From positions 43,616 through 107,615 of the forward strand of contig NZ_JAZDRH010000010.1 in assembly GCF_047470865.1 (NCBI RefSeq): a stretch of DNA of 64,000 bases. The letters run 5' to 3'. How positions within the stretch are numbered: position 1 is the stretch's first letter; each line of letters starts with the position of its first letter. Below the pieces are notes generated by a model. That model saw only the letters and a list, made by a program, of their open reading frames with translations, did no database searches and was not told the origin of the DNA. This DNA comes from JAZDRH01 sp047470865. Its GTDB lineage: Bacteria > Pseudomonadota > Gammaproteobacteria > Pseudomonadales > Pseudomonadaceae. This document shows positions 24,517 through 32,536 of this stretch, piece by piece. The translations under genes and the position numbers were made by a program.

Positions 24517-26430
24517 ATGGCAGTACAGCGCACGCGCAAAAATGATGGCTCTCAATGGACTGTAGCTGATACCCGTAGCATTTACGGGATGAAACACTGG
24601 GGCAGCGGGTATTTTCATATCAGTGATGATGGTAAAATACAGGTTACGCCTAATCGAAACCCTAGCCAAAGCATTGATCTTGCCCAACAAATTAAGCGCT
24701 TGCAAGCAGCTGGATTACAACTGCCATTGCTTATTCGTTTTCCTGATATTTTACAAGACCGAGTACGTCGCTTAAACGCTGCCTTTCAAGCCAGTATTGA
24801 GCACTACGAATACAACAATACCTATACCGCTTTGTACCCTATCAAAGTTAATCAACAAGAAGCTGTTATTGAAAGTGTAATAGCCACTAAAGATGCTGCC
24901 ATTGGTTTAGAAGCAGGCTCTAAAGCAGAGCTACTGGCTGTTTTAGCTCTTGCACCTAAAGGTAGCACCATCACCTGTAATGGTTATAAAGACCGTGAGT
25001 TCATCCGCCTTGCCTTAATGGGGCAGCGTCTTGGCCATAATGTTTTCATCGTGGTCGAAAAAGTTTCAGAAGTGCGCTTTATTATTGAAGAAAGCAAAAC
25101 GCTCAATGTGCTACCTCAAATTGGCGTGCGTGTGCGCCTATCTTCCCTAGCCTCTAGCAAATGGGCAGACACAGGTGGCGAACGTGCTAAATTTGGTTTA
25201 TCTGCTGCTCAAGTATTAAGCGTTGTTGACAGTTTTACCCAAGCAGGTATTGCTGACGGTATTCGTCTGTTGCATTTCCACATGGGTTCGCAAATATCCA
25301 ATCTTGCCGATTACCGTAAAGGTTTACGTGAAGCCATTCGTTATTATGCTGAGTTACGCGCACTGGGTTTGCCCGTTGATCATATCGATGTAGGTGGCGG
25401 TTTAGGTGTGGACTATGATGGTACACACTCACGCAATCCTAGTTCTATCAACTATGATATGGAAGACTACGCAGCCGCTATTGTTGCTACAATCAAAGAC
25501 TTCTGTGATCGTTCTGATCTACCACACCCGCATATTTTCTCTGAAAGTGGACGCGCTATAACAGCGCATCATGCCATGCTAGTAGTACAGGTTACTGATG
25601 TTGAACAGCATGATGATCGCATGCCTGAAATCGATCCTGAAGCTGAGCACCCAGAAGCCCTAGAAGAAATTATTGATCTACTCAAAAACGACGAGCCTGA
25701 TACCGCCGCAGAAAGCTACTGGCGCGCTACACACTTCATGGAAGAGATGTCATCACAATATGCGGCTGGCAAAGTTAGCCTGCAAGAAAAAGCCTTTGCT
25801 GAGCAATGTTACTTTGCCCTATGCCGTCGCTTACTTGACCAACTTAAAGCGCGCCAACGCTCACACCGCGTTGTATTAGATGAATTAAACGATAAGCTTG
25901 CCGATAAATATATCTGTAACTTCTCTGTATTCCAAAGCTTGCCTGATACTTGGGCTATTGGTCAGATCTTACCTATTCTGCCACTACAACGCTTAGAAGA
26001 AGAACCAATGCGCCGCGCTGTTTTACAAGACTTAACCTGTGACTCAGACGGTAAAATTCGCCAATATGTTGACGAACAAAGCATAGAAACCAGCTTACCA
26101 GTGCACGAACTGCGTGAAGGCGAGGACTATTTATTAGGTATTTTCTTAGTGGGTGCCTATCAAGAAATTCTTGGTGATATGCATAACCTTTTTGGCGATA
26201 CCGATTCAGTGAATCTGTACCAAAAGGAAGACGGCTCTGTTTTCCATTCAGGTATCGAAGAGCATGACACCATCGAAGATATGCTTCGTTATGTGCATTT
26301 AGTGCCTGAACAACTGATGACGCATTATCGCAACAAGGTCGCCAACGCTGATTTAACTAGCTACGAACGCTCAATGTACCTAGATGCATTACGCCTAGGT
26401 CTAACGCGCTCATCTTACTTAACGCCTTAA
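24517..26430 (+). CDS. speA: Biosynthetic arginine decarboxylase
   Basis: A 637-aa PLP-dependent fold III decarboxylase. The PLP lysine lies in YPIKVNQQ near residue 110. Substrate and phosphate-binding motifs include HFHMGSQISN, DVGGGLGVDYDGTHS and SESGRAITAHHA. It converts arginine to agmatine for putrescine synthesis. Length and motifs match the SpeA family. It is just downstream of yciH and followed by a terminator-like hairpin. Confidence 0.95.
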   Translation: MAVQRTRKNDGSQWTVADTRSIYGMKHWGSGYFHISDDGKIQVTPNRNPSQSIDLAQQIKRLQAAGLQLPLLIRFPDILQDRVRRLNAAFQASIEHYEYNNTYTALYPIKVNQQEAVIESVIATKDAAIGLEAGSKAELLAVLALAPKGSTITCNGYKDREFIRLALMGQRLGHNVFIVVEKVSEVRFIIEESKTLNVLPQIGVRVRLSSLASSKWADTGGERAKFGLSAAQVLSVVDSFTQAGIADGIRLLHFHMGSQISNLADYRKGLREAIRYYAELRALGLPVDHIDVGGGLGVDYDGTHSRNPSSINYDMEDYAAAIVATIKDFCDRSDLPHPHIFSESGRAITAHHAMLVVQVTDVEQHDDRMPEIDPEAEHPEALEEIIDLLKNDEPDTAAESYWRATHFMEEMSSQYAAGKVSLQEKAFAEQCYFALCRRLLDQLKARQRSHRVVLDELNDKLADKYICNFSVFQSLPDTWAIGQILPILPLQRLEEEPMRRAVLQDLTCDSDGKIRQYVDEQSIETSLPVHELREGEDYLLGIFLVGAYQEILGDMHNLFGDTDSVNLYQKEDGSVFHSGIEEHDTIEDMLRYVHLVPEQLMTHYRNKVANADLTSYERSMYLDALRLGLTRSSYLTP

Positions 26431-26448
26431 GCATAAAACCCCCACTAA

Positions 26449-26490
26449 ATGAACTACTCCAAAAAAGTTGGGCTAACTTTTCGGGGGAGT
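26449..26490 (+). terminator. Probable speA terminator
   Basis: Arms aactactccaaaaaagt and acttttcgggggagtt pair imperfectly around a short loop, 18 bases after the speA stop. Confidence 0.5.
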
Positions 26491-26524
26491 TTAAAAGTGT
26501 AGTTTTTTAGTTCAAGCATCAGAC

Positions 26525-26552
26525 ACAAAAAAGCCCATGAAAACATGGGCTT
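26525..26552 (-). terminator. Original guaA terminator, displaced by the island
   Basis: A perfect stem (aagcccatg/catgggctt) followed on the minus strand by six T. It points away from guaA and lies just outside the island repeat at 26594, so before the insertion it would have been the guaA terminator. A similar hairpin with a different stem lies just inside the island next to guaA (38545-38572). Confidence 0.8.
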
Positions 26553-26593
26553 AAATATCATTTAATGCCAACTAGCAGCTGGTGCTAACCTGA

Positions 26594-26610
26594 GATCATT
26601 CCCACTCAAT
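26594..26610. repeat. Island attachment site, distal end
   Basis: The 17-bp sequence gatcattcccactcaat is identical to the guaA 3' end at 38617-38633. It marks the far boundary of the integrated island. Confidence 0.93.
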
Positions 26611-26690
26611 TATAAATAAAGTTAATTTTCACTTTAAAAACAACTAGTTAAAAACCGATTAAATACTAAAGCCATGAAAAATACCACGTT

Positions 26691-26876
26691 TCATTTTTTA
26701 CCTTGAGAAGCACGCTCTGCACACTCTTGTTTGTGTCGAGCCATGGCGTCGGATACAGTTTCCCCCTCTCGTAATCCGTACAACTCTCTAGCGTTAGTCG
26801 TTGAAATAAAAACAGGCAAGTCAACACTCGGACCATCATCCAAGAAGGCCGGCACGGAAATCTTTTGGTTCTTCAT
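26691..26876 (-). CDS. Small island protein, 61 aa
   Basis: A 61-aa protein with a very strong ribosome site (AGGAGGTGAG directly before ATG). It contains a proline-rich start (SVPAFLDDGPSVDLPVF) and a helical charged C-terminus (SDAMARHKQECAERASQGKK). I do not recognise a family. It is 64 bases downstream of the ATPase gene on the same strand, so it is likely part of the same cargo operon. Confidence 0.6.
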   Translation of the reverse strand: MKNQKISVPAFLDDGPSVDLPVFISTTNARELYGLREGETVSDAMARHKQECAERASQGKK

Positions 26877-26940
26877 CTCACCTCCTCGGGAGACCTGGAC
26901 TGAATAAAGCCAGTTACTTGCTCATGCAATCTTTGCGTAA

Positions 26941-29439
26941 TCATTGTCTATCAAGCCTACGATAATATCTGCGTTGATTGTTAGCAGGATCAGTCCAACA
27001 AAAACAATCGGCAAGCGCGTCCACACTTTGCAGAACGCCAAGCATGGCATAGGCGTTAAAAGGATTTCCCACGCCCGTCTCATAATGACTGACATAATTT
27101 GCCATTATCGACGGCATGTGATGGTTTCGAAGATCGGTTATCTGTTGAACAGAGAGCACGCAGCATCCAGCTGCTTCATACAGCGAGACTGCTGCCGTGA
27201 TCGCATCCACATATGTAGAAAGCGTGCGCTTGTCGCCCCGCGTCGCATAATCTGGCGGCACGGGAATCTCCAAACGGGTAATGATCTGCCCTAGTTTGTA
27301 CTCGAGGTACTGACGGACAAACGGCTCTCCAATATCAAGCTGTCCGGCATTCAGATATTGTTCTGCCTGTGCCTTCAGACGATCCGCTTGTTGCGCCGCA
27401 ATCATCAGCCGTCCTCGGGGCGGCATGCCTTGCAGTTTCTGGTGGTTCCACTCCTGCGTGCCATTGAGCCTGTCAAAATACTTCTCAAGGCTCGTATCAT
27501 GACTAAGGATGATGAATTGCAGGCCACCAGGTAGCCCGTTTGGTGCTCCATAGCGAAGCTTTGTCCGAATCGTATCCATCAAGCTGAACTGATGCCCAGC
27601 ATCAAAACTTGAGGTCACATCGTCAAGCACCATGAATCGCGGCACGCCTTGGTGTCGGGTAGCAGCCGCCATGAAGATAGAAGCTGCGACCGCATTGCGG
27701 TAACTTTCCGATAAGAGCGCACGTGCACTTTGGTCGGGAAGTCCAAAGAAATCGGCGAGTTTCAAATCCACTTGCTCTGTATTTTGAGCACGATTTAACA
27801 TCGGTCGCACGTCCGGACCTCCGCGCATCAGACTCCCAAAAAGATCCTGACCACTAGCCTGAATATCTGTAATGCGTGTATTGGCCAGCACGCTTTCGGC
27901 CGTTGCGAATTGCCCGGCCATGTTCGTGATAAAGGTTTTCCAGCGATTGAGTTTGGCAAGCTTCGCCCGTTTGGCATCCAGCGCTGGAAGTGCTACCTCA
28001 TATTCCGTCATAGCGTCGCGGAATTGCTTAGCCTGTCCGAGGGTACGAGTGACAGCAACAAGCGAGGGAGGTAAGCTGGCTTGCAGTGTCGTAATCTCGG
28101 CATTGACCTCCGCAATTACATCCACCCTTTTTTTCTCCAGCACGTCGAGCGCAACCTTTGCGCGCTCCAGATCCGCCGTTGAAACTGATGACTGGCGTGC
28201 AGCCAGCATCAGGGTCGGCGCGATACGATCGACGTCGTCAATGCCAAGGCGTGCTTGCTCTTCGAGTTGGCGGAGCTTGCCGATACATCCCGCATTCTGC
28301 ACCTGTCGCTTCAGCTCTGCGTCAAGTTGTTCGGCCTCATCATACAAGGCGATTTTAGCTTCCAGTTGATCCCGAAGCGGCCCATCACCGGCCTTCTCGC
28401 AGACGGGGCAAACCTTAGGGTCGTGCCAATCCGCACTGTTCACGACAGTCAGGGCGTCTTTGAGCAAGGCGTGCAAGCTGGCGGCACCGACCTTGCGCAT
28501 AGCGTCGTCGCGCACCTTAGCCGCAGCCACCAATGCGTCGATCTCCGCAAGGTCAGCCGCCGAGACTTGCAAGCCAACGAAAGTTGTGACGGCATTATTA
28601 AGGCCATCAAGGTTTTTTCGGGCTGCGCCGCCTTCCTCCTGGTCAACAATCTTTTCAGCGGCGTCAAAGTCGAGGTCCATCACTGAGGTGTTGGCAAGTA
28701 GTGGCGTGAAAAGAGATATCCCCTCCAGCCCGGCCGTCACCTGTGCTTTCAGCACAGCGGTATCCGCCATCTGACCACCAGCCTGGCCGGTTACTTCCTG
28801 ATGCGCAGCGAGAATGCGCTGCTCAGTGCTCACCAACAAGCGGTTATTGGCAGTAACTTCACCCTCAAGTGTGGACAATCCGAGATCGTTGTTGATATTG
28901 CGAGTGTGTTTGGCTCCATCGAGCGCTTGCCGAAGTTGGGAGTAGCGGCTCATGCCAACCAATGAAGCGAAGGAACGTCCACGCTCCAGCGCCGAGCAGT
29001 CCACAAGGGATGCGAAACGTGGATAATCGACGAGCACGAAATCTTCGCAAAGATCAGCAAGGAATCGGCCTGGATCAGCATGACCTGAAGGCGAAGTAAC
29101 GATCCTATCGCTCGCCGGCGTTCGGGTTACGGTGATCGACACATCAGGCGTACCGTCATCACTTCTGAAAACAAGGGCAATCGTCGCCTGTTGCGCCGGA
29201 TGGAACTTGTTGACGATGTAACTTCCGCCCTGCTCGGCATCCTGCATTCCCTCTAGGCGCGGCACCGTGCCGTGCAGAGCGAAGTGTAACGCCTCAAAGA
29301 TAGAGCTTTTTCCGTGTCCATTGGGCGCATGCACGGAATTAACAGCATCGTGTTTAAATTTCAAGATGAGCGGATCGCCATCATTGTTGATGCCGCGAAA
29401 CCCCTCAATAGAGGCGGAGGCGAGAAAATATCTACTCAT
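26941..29439 (-). CDS. Rad50/SMC-like ATPase with zinc hook and C-terminal extension
   Basis: An 832-aa ABC-type (AAA_23-like) ATPase. Walker A is APNGHGKSS (residues 38-46). Coiled-coil arms of moderate length meet at a zinc-hook motif CPVC (344-347). The signature-like LLSESYRNA is near 575-583, Walker B FMVLDD is at 602-607, the D-loop SSFD follows, and the H-loop is LSHD (645-648). After the ATPase head there is a further stretch of about 180 residues, with R709-x3-E713 and an NYVSHYE motif (H785), reminiscent of HEPN-type RNase domains in ABC ATPases such as PrrC/RloC; this last point is inference. The ATG overlaps the stop of the 71-aa gene by four bases. Lamassu, ABC-3C, DndD or RloC-like systems are the comparisons to make. 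Confidence 0.82.
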   Translation of the reverse strand: MSRYFLASASIEGFRGINNDGDPLILKFKHDAVNSVHAPNGHGKSSIFEALHFALHGTVPRLEGMQDAEQGGSYIVNKFHPAQQATIALVFRSDDGTPDVSITVTRTPASDRIVTSPSGHADPGRFLADLCEDFVLVDYPRFASLVDCSALERGRSFASLVGMSRYSQLRQALDGAKHTRNINNDLGLSTLEGEVTANNRLLVSTEQRILAAHQEVTGQAGGQMADTAVLKAQVTAGLEGISLFTPLLANTSVMDLDFDAAEKIVDQEEGGAARKNLDGLNNAVTTFVGLQVSAADLAEIDALVAAAKVRDDAMRKVGAASLHALLKDALTVVNSADWHDPKVCPVCEKAGDGPLRDQLEAKIALYDEAEQLDAELKRQVQNAGCIGKLRQLEEQARLGIDDVDRIAPTLMLAARQSSVSTADLERAKVALDVLEKKRVDVIAEVNAEITTLQASLPPSLVAVTRTLGQAKQFRDAMTEYEVALPALDAKRAKLAKLNRWKTFITNMAGQFATAESVLANTRITDIQASGQDLFGSLMRGGPDVRPMLNRAQNTEQVDLKLADFFGLPDQSARALLSESYRNAVAASIFMAAATRHQGVPRFMVLDDVTSSFDAGHQFSLMDTIRTKLRYGAPNGLPGGLQFIILSHDTSLEKYFDRLNGTQEWNHQKLQGMPPRGRLMIAAQQADRLKAQAEQYLNAGQLDIGEPFVRQYLEYKLGQIITRLEIPVPPDYATRGDKRTLSTYVDAITAAVSLYEAAGCCVLSVQQITDLRNHHMPSIMANYVSHYETGVGNPFNAYAMLGVLQSVDALADCFCWTDPANNQRRYYRRLDRQ

Positions 29440-29651
29440 ACAGCTGGCCCTTCTGGCAAGTTGTCAAGCGCGGCAAGAACCGCCCGATTGAACTCCTGAA
29501 CAGCCTGACGAATATTATTCCCATCACCATCGCGCATAAGTAACGTCAAGTTTTCGAAAAGAATATGAGCACAATCAGCATCAATGCGCTCCGCTTCCGC
29601 CCGGAAACGAGCAAGGTTGTCCGAAAATGATAGTCCTGGATCGAATTCCAT
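29436..29651 (-). CDS. Small coupled protein upstream of the Rad50-like ATPase, 71 aa
   Basis: A 71-aa acidic, almost wholly helical protein (NLARFRAEAERIDADCAHILFENL, then NIRQAVQEFNRAVLAALDNL). Its stop overlaps the ATPase ATG (ATGA), showing translational coupling. GGGGAAGGG precedes its ATG. No family was recognised. By position it could be an accessory subunit of the ATPase, like the small middle components of known ABC-ATPase conflict systems. Confidence 0.7.
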   Translation of the reverse strand: MEFDPGLSFSDNLARFRAEAERIDADCAHILFENLTLLMRDGDGNNIRQAVQEFNRAVLAALDNLPEGPAV

Positions 29652-29841
29652 ACCCTTCCCCTTTAATTGCCTCTCTTAAAAGTCATAAAAGTGACTCTAA
29701 ATGATTCATTTTCTTTCAAATTTGTAGTTATGCTAACACTCGTAGAAAGTTTCGACGAGCCAGAGAACCAGTACCATCTTAATTTGGCTATCACGCGAGA
29801 GGCCACTATCGCAAGGTTTGAGCATAAATAGAGGAACAAGC

Positions 29842-30033
29842 ATGGAAAATACAAATCAGCAAGAGAAAAGCGCGTTGACCGACACAGCAGCAAAACCATC
29901 CAAGTCACGCTATACACTGCGCGAGTTGCTGGACGAGGCTGAAGTCGCTGGCGTATACCCATTGCTGTCAGAAGAACGTGAATGGATCGATGCTCCACCT
30001 GTAGGCCGAGAATGGCCCAATGATGAGCAATAA
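29842..30033 (+). CDS. Orphan antitoxin-like protein (MazE/ChpS C-terminal tail), 63 aa
   Basis: A 63-aa protein. Residues from YTLRELLDEAEVAG to EEREWIDAPPVGREW match the C-terminal toxin-neutralising tail of MazE/PemI/ChpS-type antitoxins (usual pattern Y-x-L-x-E-L-L ... WLDAPPVGRE). The AbrB-type DNA-binding N-terminus is missing and replaced by a short Lys/Ser/Thr-rich lead. AGAGGAAC precedes the ATG at 29842. No MazF/PemK-like toxin gene is adjacent. It is divergent from the ATPase operon, with about 190 bp between them, and is followed by a terminator. Confidence 0.65.
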   Translation: MENTNQQEKSALTDTAAKPSKSRYTLRELLDEAEVAGVYPLLSEEREWIDAPPVGREWPNDEQ

Positions 30034-30060
30034 AAAGGCGACCATTGGCCGCCTTTCTTC
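30033..30060 (+). terminator. Terminator between convergent island genes
   Basis: The stem aaaggcg/cgccttt is followed by tcttc. It separates the antitoxin-like gene from the leftward trb-linked operon. Confidence 0.65.
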
Positions 30061-30085
30061 ATTTGCGCATTTACTCAAAACACCA

Positions 30086-30310
30086 TTAGCCACATGCTTG
30101 ACGTAGGGTTCTCATAGCTTCCTGAAAATCTGCCTTGGTCGCCCGGCCCGTTTCGGCCTGGTAGTACACCACCATGAAAGCGTTAACGACGGCTTCGGCC
30201 AATGGCCCCAAGCTCTGCGCTGCGGCCTGGTCTATGTACTCCAGAGAAGCAAGAATGTGGGCGGCCTGATGCACTACTTGCCCGGCTTCGATAATATGTT
30301 GTGTTGTCAT
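30086..30310 (-). CDS. Small island protein, 74 aa
   Basis: A helical 74-aa protein (VVHQAAHILASLEYIDQAAAQSLGPLAEAVVNAF) with a strong Shine-Dalgarno (GGAGAGG) before its ATG. It is the last gene of the trbJ-trbK-trbL operon. I do not recognise a family; the composition fits a small accessory protein. Confidence 0.6.
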   Translation of the reverse strand: MTTQHIIEAGQVVHQAAHILASLEYIDQAAAQSLGPLAEAVVNAFMVVYYQAETGRATKADFQEAMRTLRQACG

Positions 30311-30374
30311 GATTCACCTCTCCAATAGGTGTTGATTGAAAGTGCCGGGCTGGCCACAACCAGCCCGGTGCGCC

Positions 30375-30620
30375 TCACAAGTACAGCCCCGCCGCTTCCG
30401 CGAATGCCGACCGCTGATTACTGCCTCCCTTGGCCTCGATGCGTACCGGCTTGGCTTCAAGCTCTCGCATAGGGTCTGGCCGTGCGACAAAAGCCGCCGC
30501 TTCCGCCTCTCTATCAACCTCGGTCGATTGGTCGCCCAGCGGCGAAAAAAACGCTTGGCCAGCTTCTTCCCTTGGCGTTTCATCCAGGGCCGTCAATGCG
30601 GCCATGTAAGGTGTTGTCAT
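30375..30620 (-). CDS. Small protein after trbL, 81 aa
   Basis: An 81-aa acidic protein starting MTTPYMAALTALDETPREE, with AAGGAG upstream and only four bases between the trbL stop and its ATG. Its position in the trb operon suggests a mating-pair or maintenance role, but no family was recognised. Confidence 0.6.
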   Translation of the reverse strand: MTTPYMAALTALDETPREEAGQAFFSPLGDQSTEVDREAEAAAFVARPDPMRELEAKPVRIEAKGGSNQRSAFAEAAGLYL

Positions 30621-30624
30621 TGGT

Positions 30625-32277
30625 CTAGCTCCTTCCTTCGTTGTTGTCAGCGTTAGGACTCACGAAACCAGCAACCTCAACATTCCGCTCCTGCTGCCGC
30701 TCCTGGGCATACGAAACGTAGTCCTCGACTCCGAACGTATTGCCCTCACTCTTGCCCTGCCATTCGGCATGAGACGCCATTGCCTGCGCCTGGTCAGACT
30801 CTGACAGCGCGTTGAATCCGCCGGTTTGATTTATCCAGCCGCCGCCACTTGGTTTGCCGGAACTGCCAGCATCACCGCCAAGGCTGTTACCCTCAAAATT
30901 CTGCCCTTCGGTACTCTGCGCCGTGTTTTCTCCTGGCTCCATGCTGGCCCTGATTCCAGCCGCCAGTTTTCCGCCGGTTGTCTCTGCTACCCGCTCCTGG
31001 AACCCTTGCTGCATTTGAGAACCGACACCCTTGGCCAGCTCGGATGCAGTACCAGCGGCCAGCTTCGCCGCCCTGGCAAAACCGCCACCACTTGAGCTGC
31101 TACCGCTGTCGCTAAAGCCTGCTGCCTGGGCAAACGGTGAACTGCCAGCCGTACCAGCCTCACCACCGCCGCTGCCGCCACTGTTGACTATCGACCCCAT
31201 GCTGGGCATATCGCCACCGGCGCCCATGCTGGCTGATGCTTTCTGGAATGCCGCCTGGATGGCCGATGCGCCGCCCACAGCCCCGGTAGCAGCTCCCATC
31301 ACGGCCTTACCAGCCATTGCCGCGCCGCCGGTGGCCATGCTTGCCGCTGTCATTGCAGCCCCTATAGCTGCGCCTGCACCGAAGCTACCCGCTCCACCGA
31401 TAGCGCCCAGGCTCGCGCCCGTCACAATCCCGGAAATCATCGAAGGAACCTTGTTGACCAGGAACAGCAATATCAAAGCAATCACCAACATAACGGCCAG
31501 CTCTTGAGAGGTCACACCCTCGCTGATTTGCGCGTAATAGTGATTGATGAACTGCTTGCCAATTGCGACCAGCAGCACCATCGCCATGAGCTGCGCGGCC
31601 ACGCCCAACACGGTCTTGTAGTAGTTGATCGCCATGTCGGAAGTCCAACGCGACCCACCAAATCCGAGAAAGAAAATGCCGGCATACATCAGAATCCAAG
31701 CCGATGCCATGACCAGCAGTAGGTTAATCGCGATCAATGCCATGACGATCAACACAGCAATGGCCAACAACTCCATGACCAAGGCCGTTGCGAACTGTCG
31801 CCACCCCAGTTCCGACGTGGCCTGTACTGTTTTGTGATACAGCTCAAAACCCAAGTCGAGGATGCTTGATGGCCCCAGCTTGCTATCAGACAAACCTCCT
31901 GCCTGCGCTCCCAGCATTTGCAAGGACTCAACCATCGTTCCAGCGATATTCATGCCGGTAGTGGCATTCGTCAGCAGCCACCAGAAAAAGCCGGTGAAGA
32001 TCGTGAACCGGACGAACTCCGCGAAGAACTCGCCAATGTCGGCCTTGCGCAAGGCCATCATGCCGAACGTCCAGACCATCGAAATCACAACCAGCGCCCA
32101 GAACAGCCGGGATGCGGCAGCTTCAATGGCAGGCCCCCAGGTTGATGCCGTATTGTGAAAACGCTCCAGGACGTCATTCATGACACCGCTACTGCTAAGT
32201 TCCTGCGCCATTGCCGGTTCAGCTAACACCGCAGTAACTGCCACCATCAGGCCACCAAAAACAATTTTCTTAACCAT
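30625..32277 (-). CDS. trbL: Mating-pair formation protein TrbL (VirB6-like)
   Basis: A 550-aa inner-membrane protein. The signal peptide MVKKIVFGGLMVAVTAVLAEPAMA is followed by at least five strongly hydrophobic segments (AASRLFWALVVISMVWTFGM, VRFTIFTGFFWWLLT, ALVMELLAIAVLIVMALIAINLL and others) and a Gly/Ala/Ser-rich soluble C-terminus, the TrbL/VirB6 layout. TrbL is a channel component of P-type conjugation systems. The start at 32277 is set by the signal peptide and GAGGTGG upstream. It follows trbK by 10 bases, the IncP gene order J-K-L. Confidence 0.9.
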   Translation of the reverse strand: MVKKIVFGGLMVAVTAVLAEPAMAQELSSSGVMNDVLERFHNTASTWGPAIEAAASRLFWALVVISMVWTFGMMALRKADIGEFFAEFVRFTIFTGFFWWLLTNATTGMNIAGTMVESLQMLGAQAGGLSDSKLGPSSILDLGFELYHKTVQATSELGWRQFATALVMELLAIAVLIVMALIAINLLLVMASAWILMYAGIFFLGFGGSRWTSDMAINYYKTVLGVAAQLMAMVLLVAIGKQFINHYYAQISEGVTSQELAVMLVIALILLFLVNKVPSMISGIVTGASLGAIGGAGSFGAGAAIGAAMTAASMATGGAAMAGKAVMGAATGAVGGASAIQAAFQKASASMGAGGDMPSMGSIVNSGGSGGGEAGTAGSSPFAQAAGFSDSGSSSSGGGFARAAKLAAGTASELAKGVGSQMQQGFQERVAETTGGKLAAGIRASMEPGENTAQSTEGQNFEGNSLGGDAGSSGKPSGGGWINQTGGFNALSESDQAQAMASHAEWQGKSEGNTFGVEDYVSYAQERQQERNVEVAGFVSPNADNNEGRS

Positions 32278-32287
32278 GCTGGCCACC

Positions 32288-32524
32288 TCAATAATTGTCT
32301 TTAGGGCTGGGCTTGAACTCCCATTGGCGCATCTGCTTGGCCTTCTGGAATGCTCTGCATTCCTCGGTGAAAGCCGCGCGGTTCGCCTCGCTGCGCATTT
32401 CATTCAGTGCTGCCTGGAATGCATCAGGTGCACACGTCGCCGCGTTTGGTTCGGGCATCCTCTCCTGTTCGCATCCAGCCAATAACAGCACCGCAGCAGC
32501 CGCAGTAAAAAAGATTTTATTCAT
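32288..32524 (-). CDS. trbK: TrbK-like entry-exclusion lipoprotein
   Basis: A 78-aa lipoprotein (MNKIFFTAAAAVLLLAGC lipobox) located between trbJ and trbL, where IncP plasmids carry trbK for entry exclusion. Two Cys follow the lipid-modified one (TCAPD and EECRAF). Its last 14 residues (MRQWEFKPSPKDNY) closely repeat the C-terminus of TrbJ. GGAGGCGGTGAG precedes the ATG. Confidence 0.8.
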   Translation of the reverse strand: MNKIFFTAAAAVLLLAGCEQERMPEPNAATCAPDAFQAALNEMRSEANRAAFTEECRAFQKAKQMRQWEFKPSPKDNY

Positions 32525-32536
32525 CTCACCGCCTCC

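Noticed and set aside
27872..28774. Long plus-strand open frames opposite the Rad50-like ATPase
   Set aside because: They are shadows caused by the high GC of the ATPase gene; the translations are Ser/Arg/Ala-rich without motifs or ribosome sites.
29663..29998. Minus-strand 111-codon frame upstream of the ATPase operon
   Set aside because: It overlaps the well-supported antitoxin-like gene on the other strand and the likely promoter of the ATPase operon; no family match.
29842..30033. Complete MazEF-type toxin-antitoxin pair
   Set aside because: No MazF/PemK-like toxin frame is found on either side; only the antitoxin tail is present.
30826..32158. Plus-strand frames opposite trbL
   Set aside because: Composition is typical of antisense frames of GC-rich membrane-protein genes; none has a supported start or known motif.
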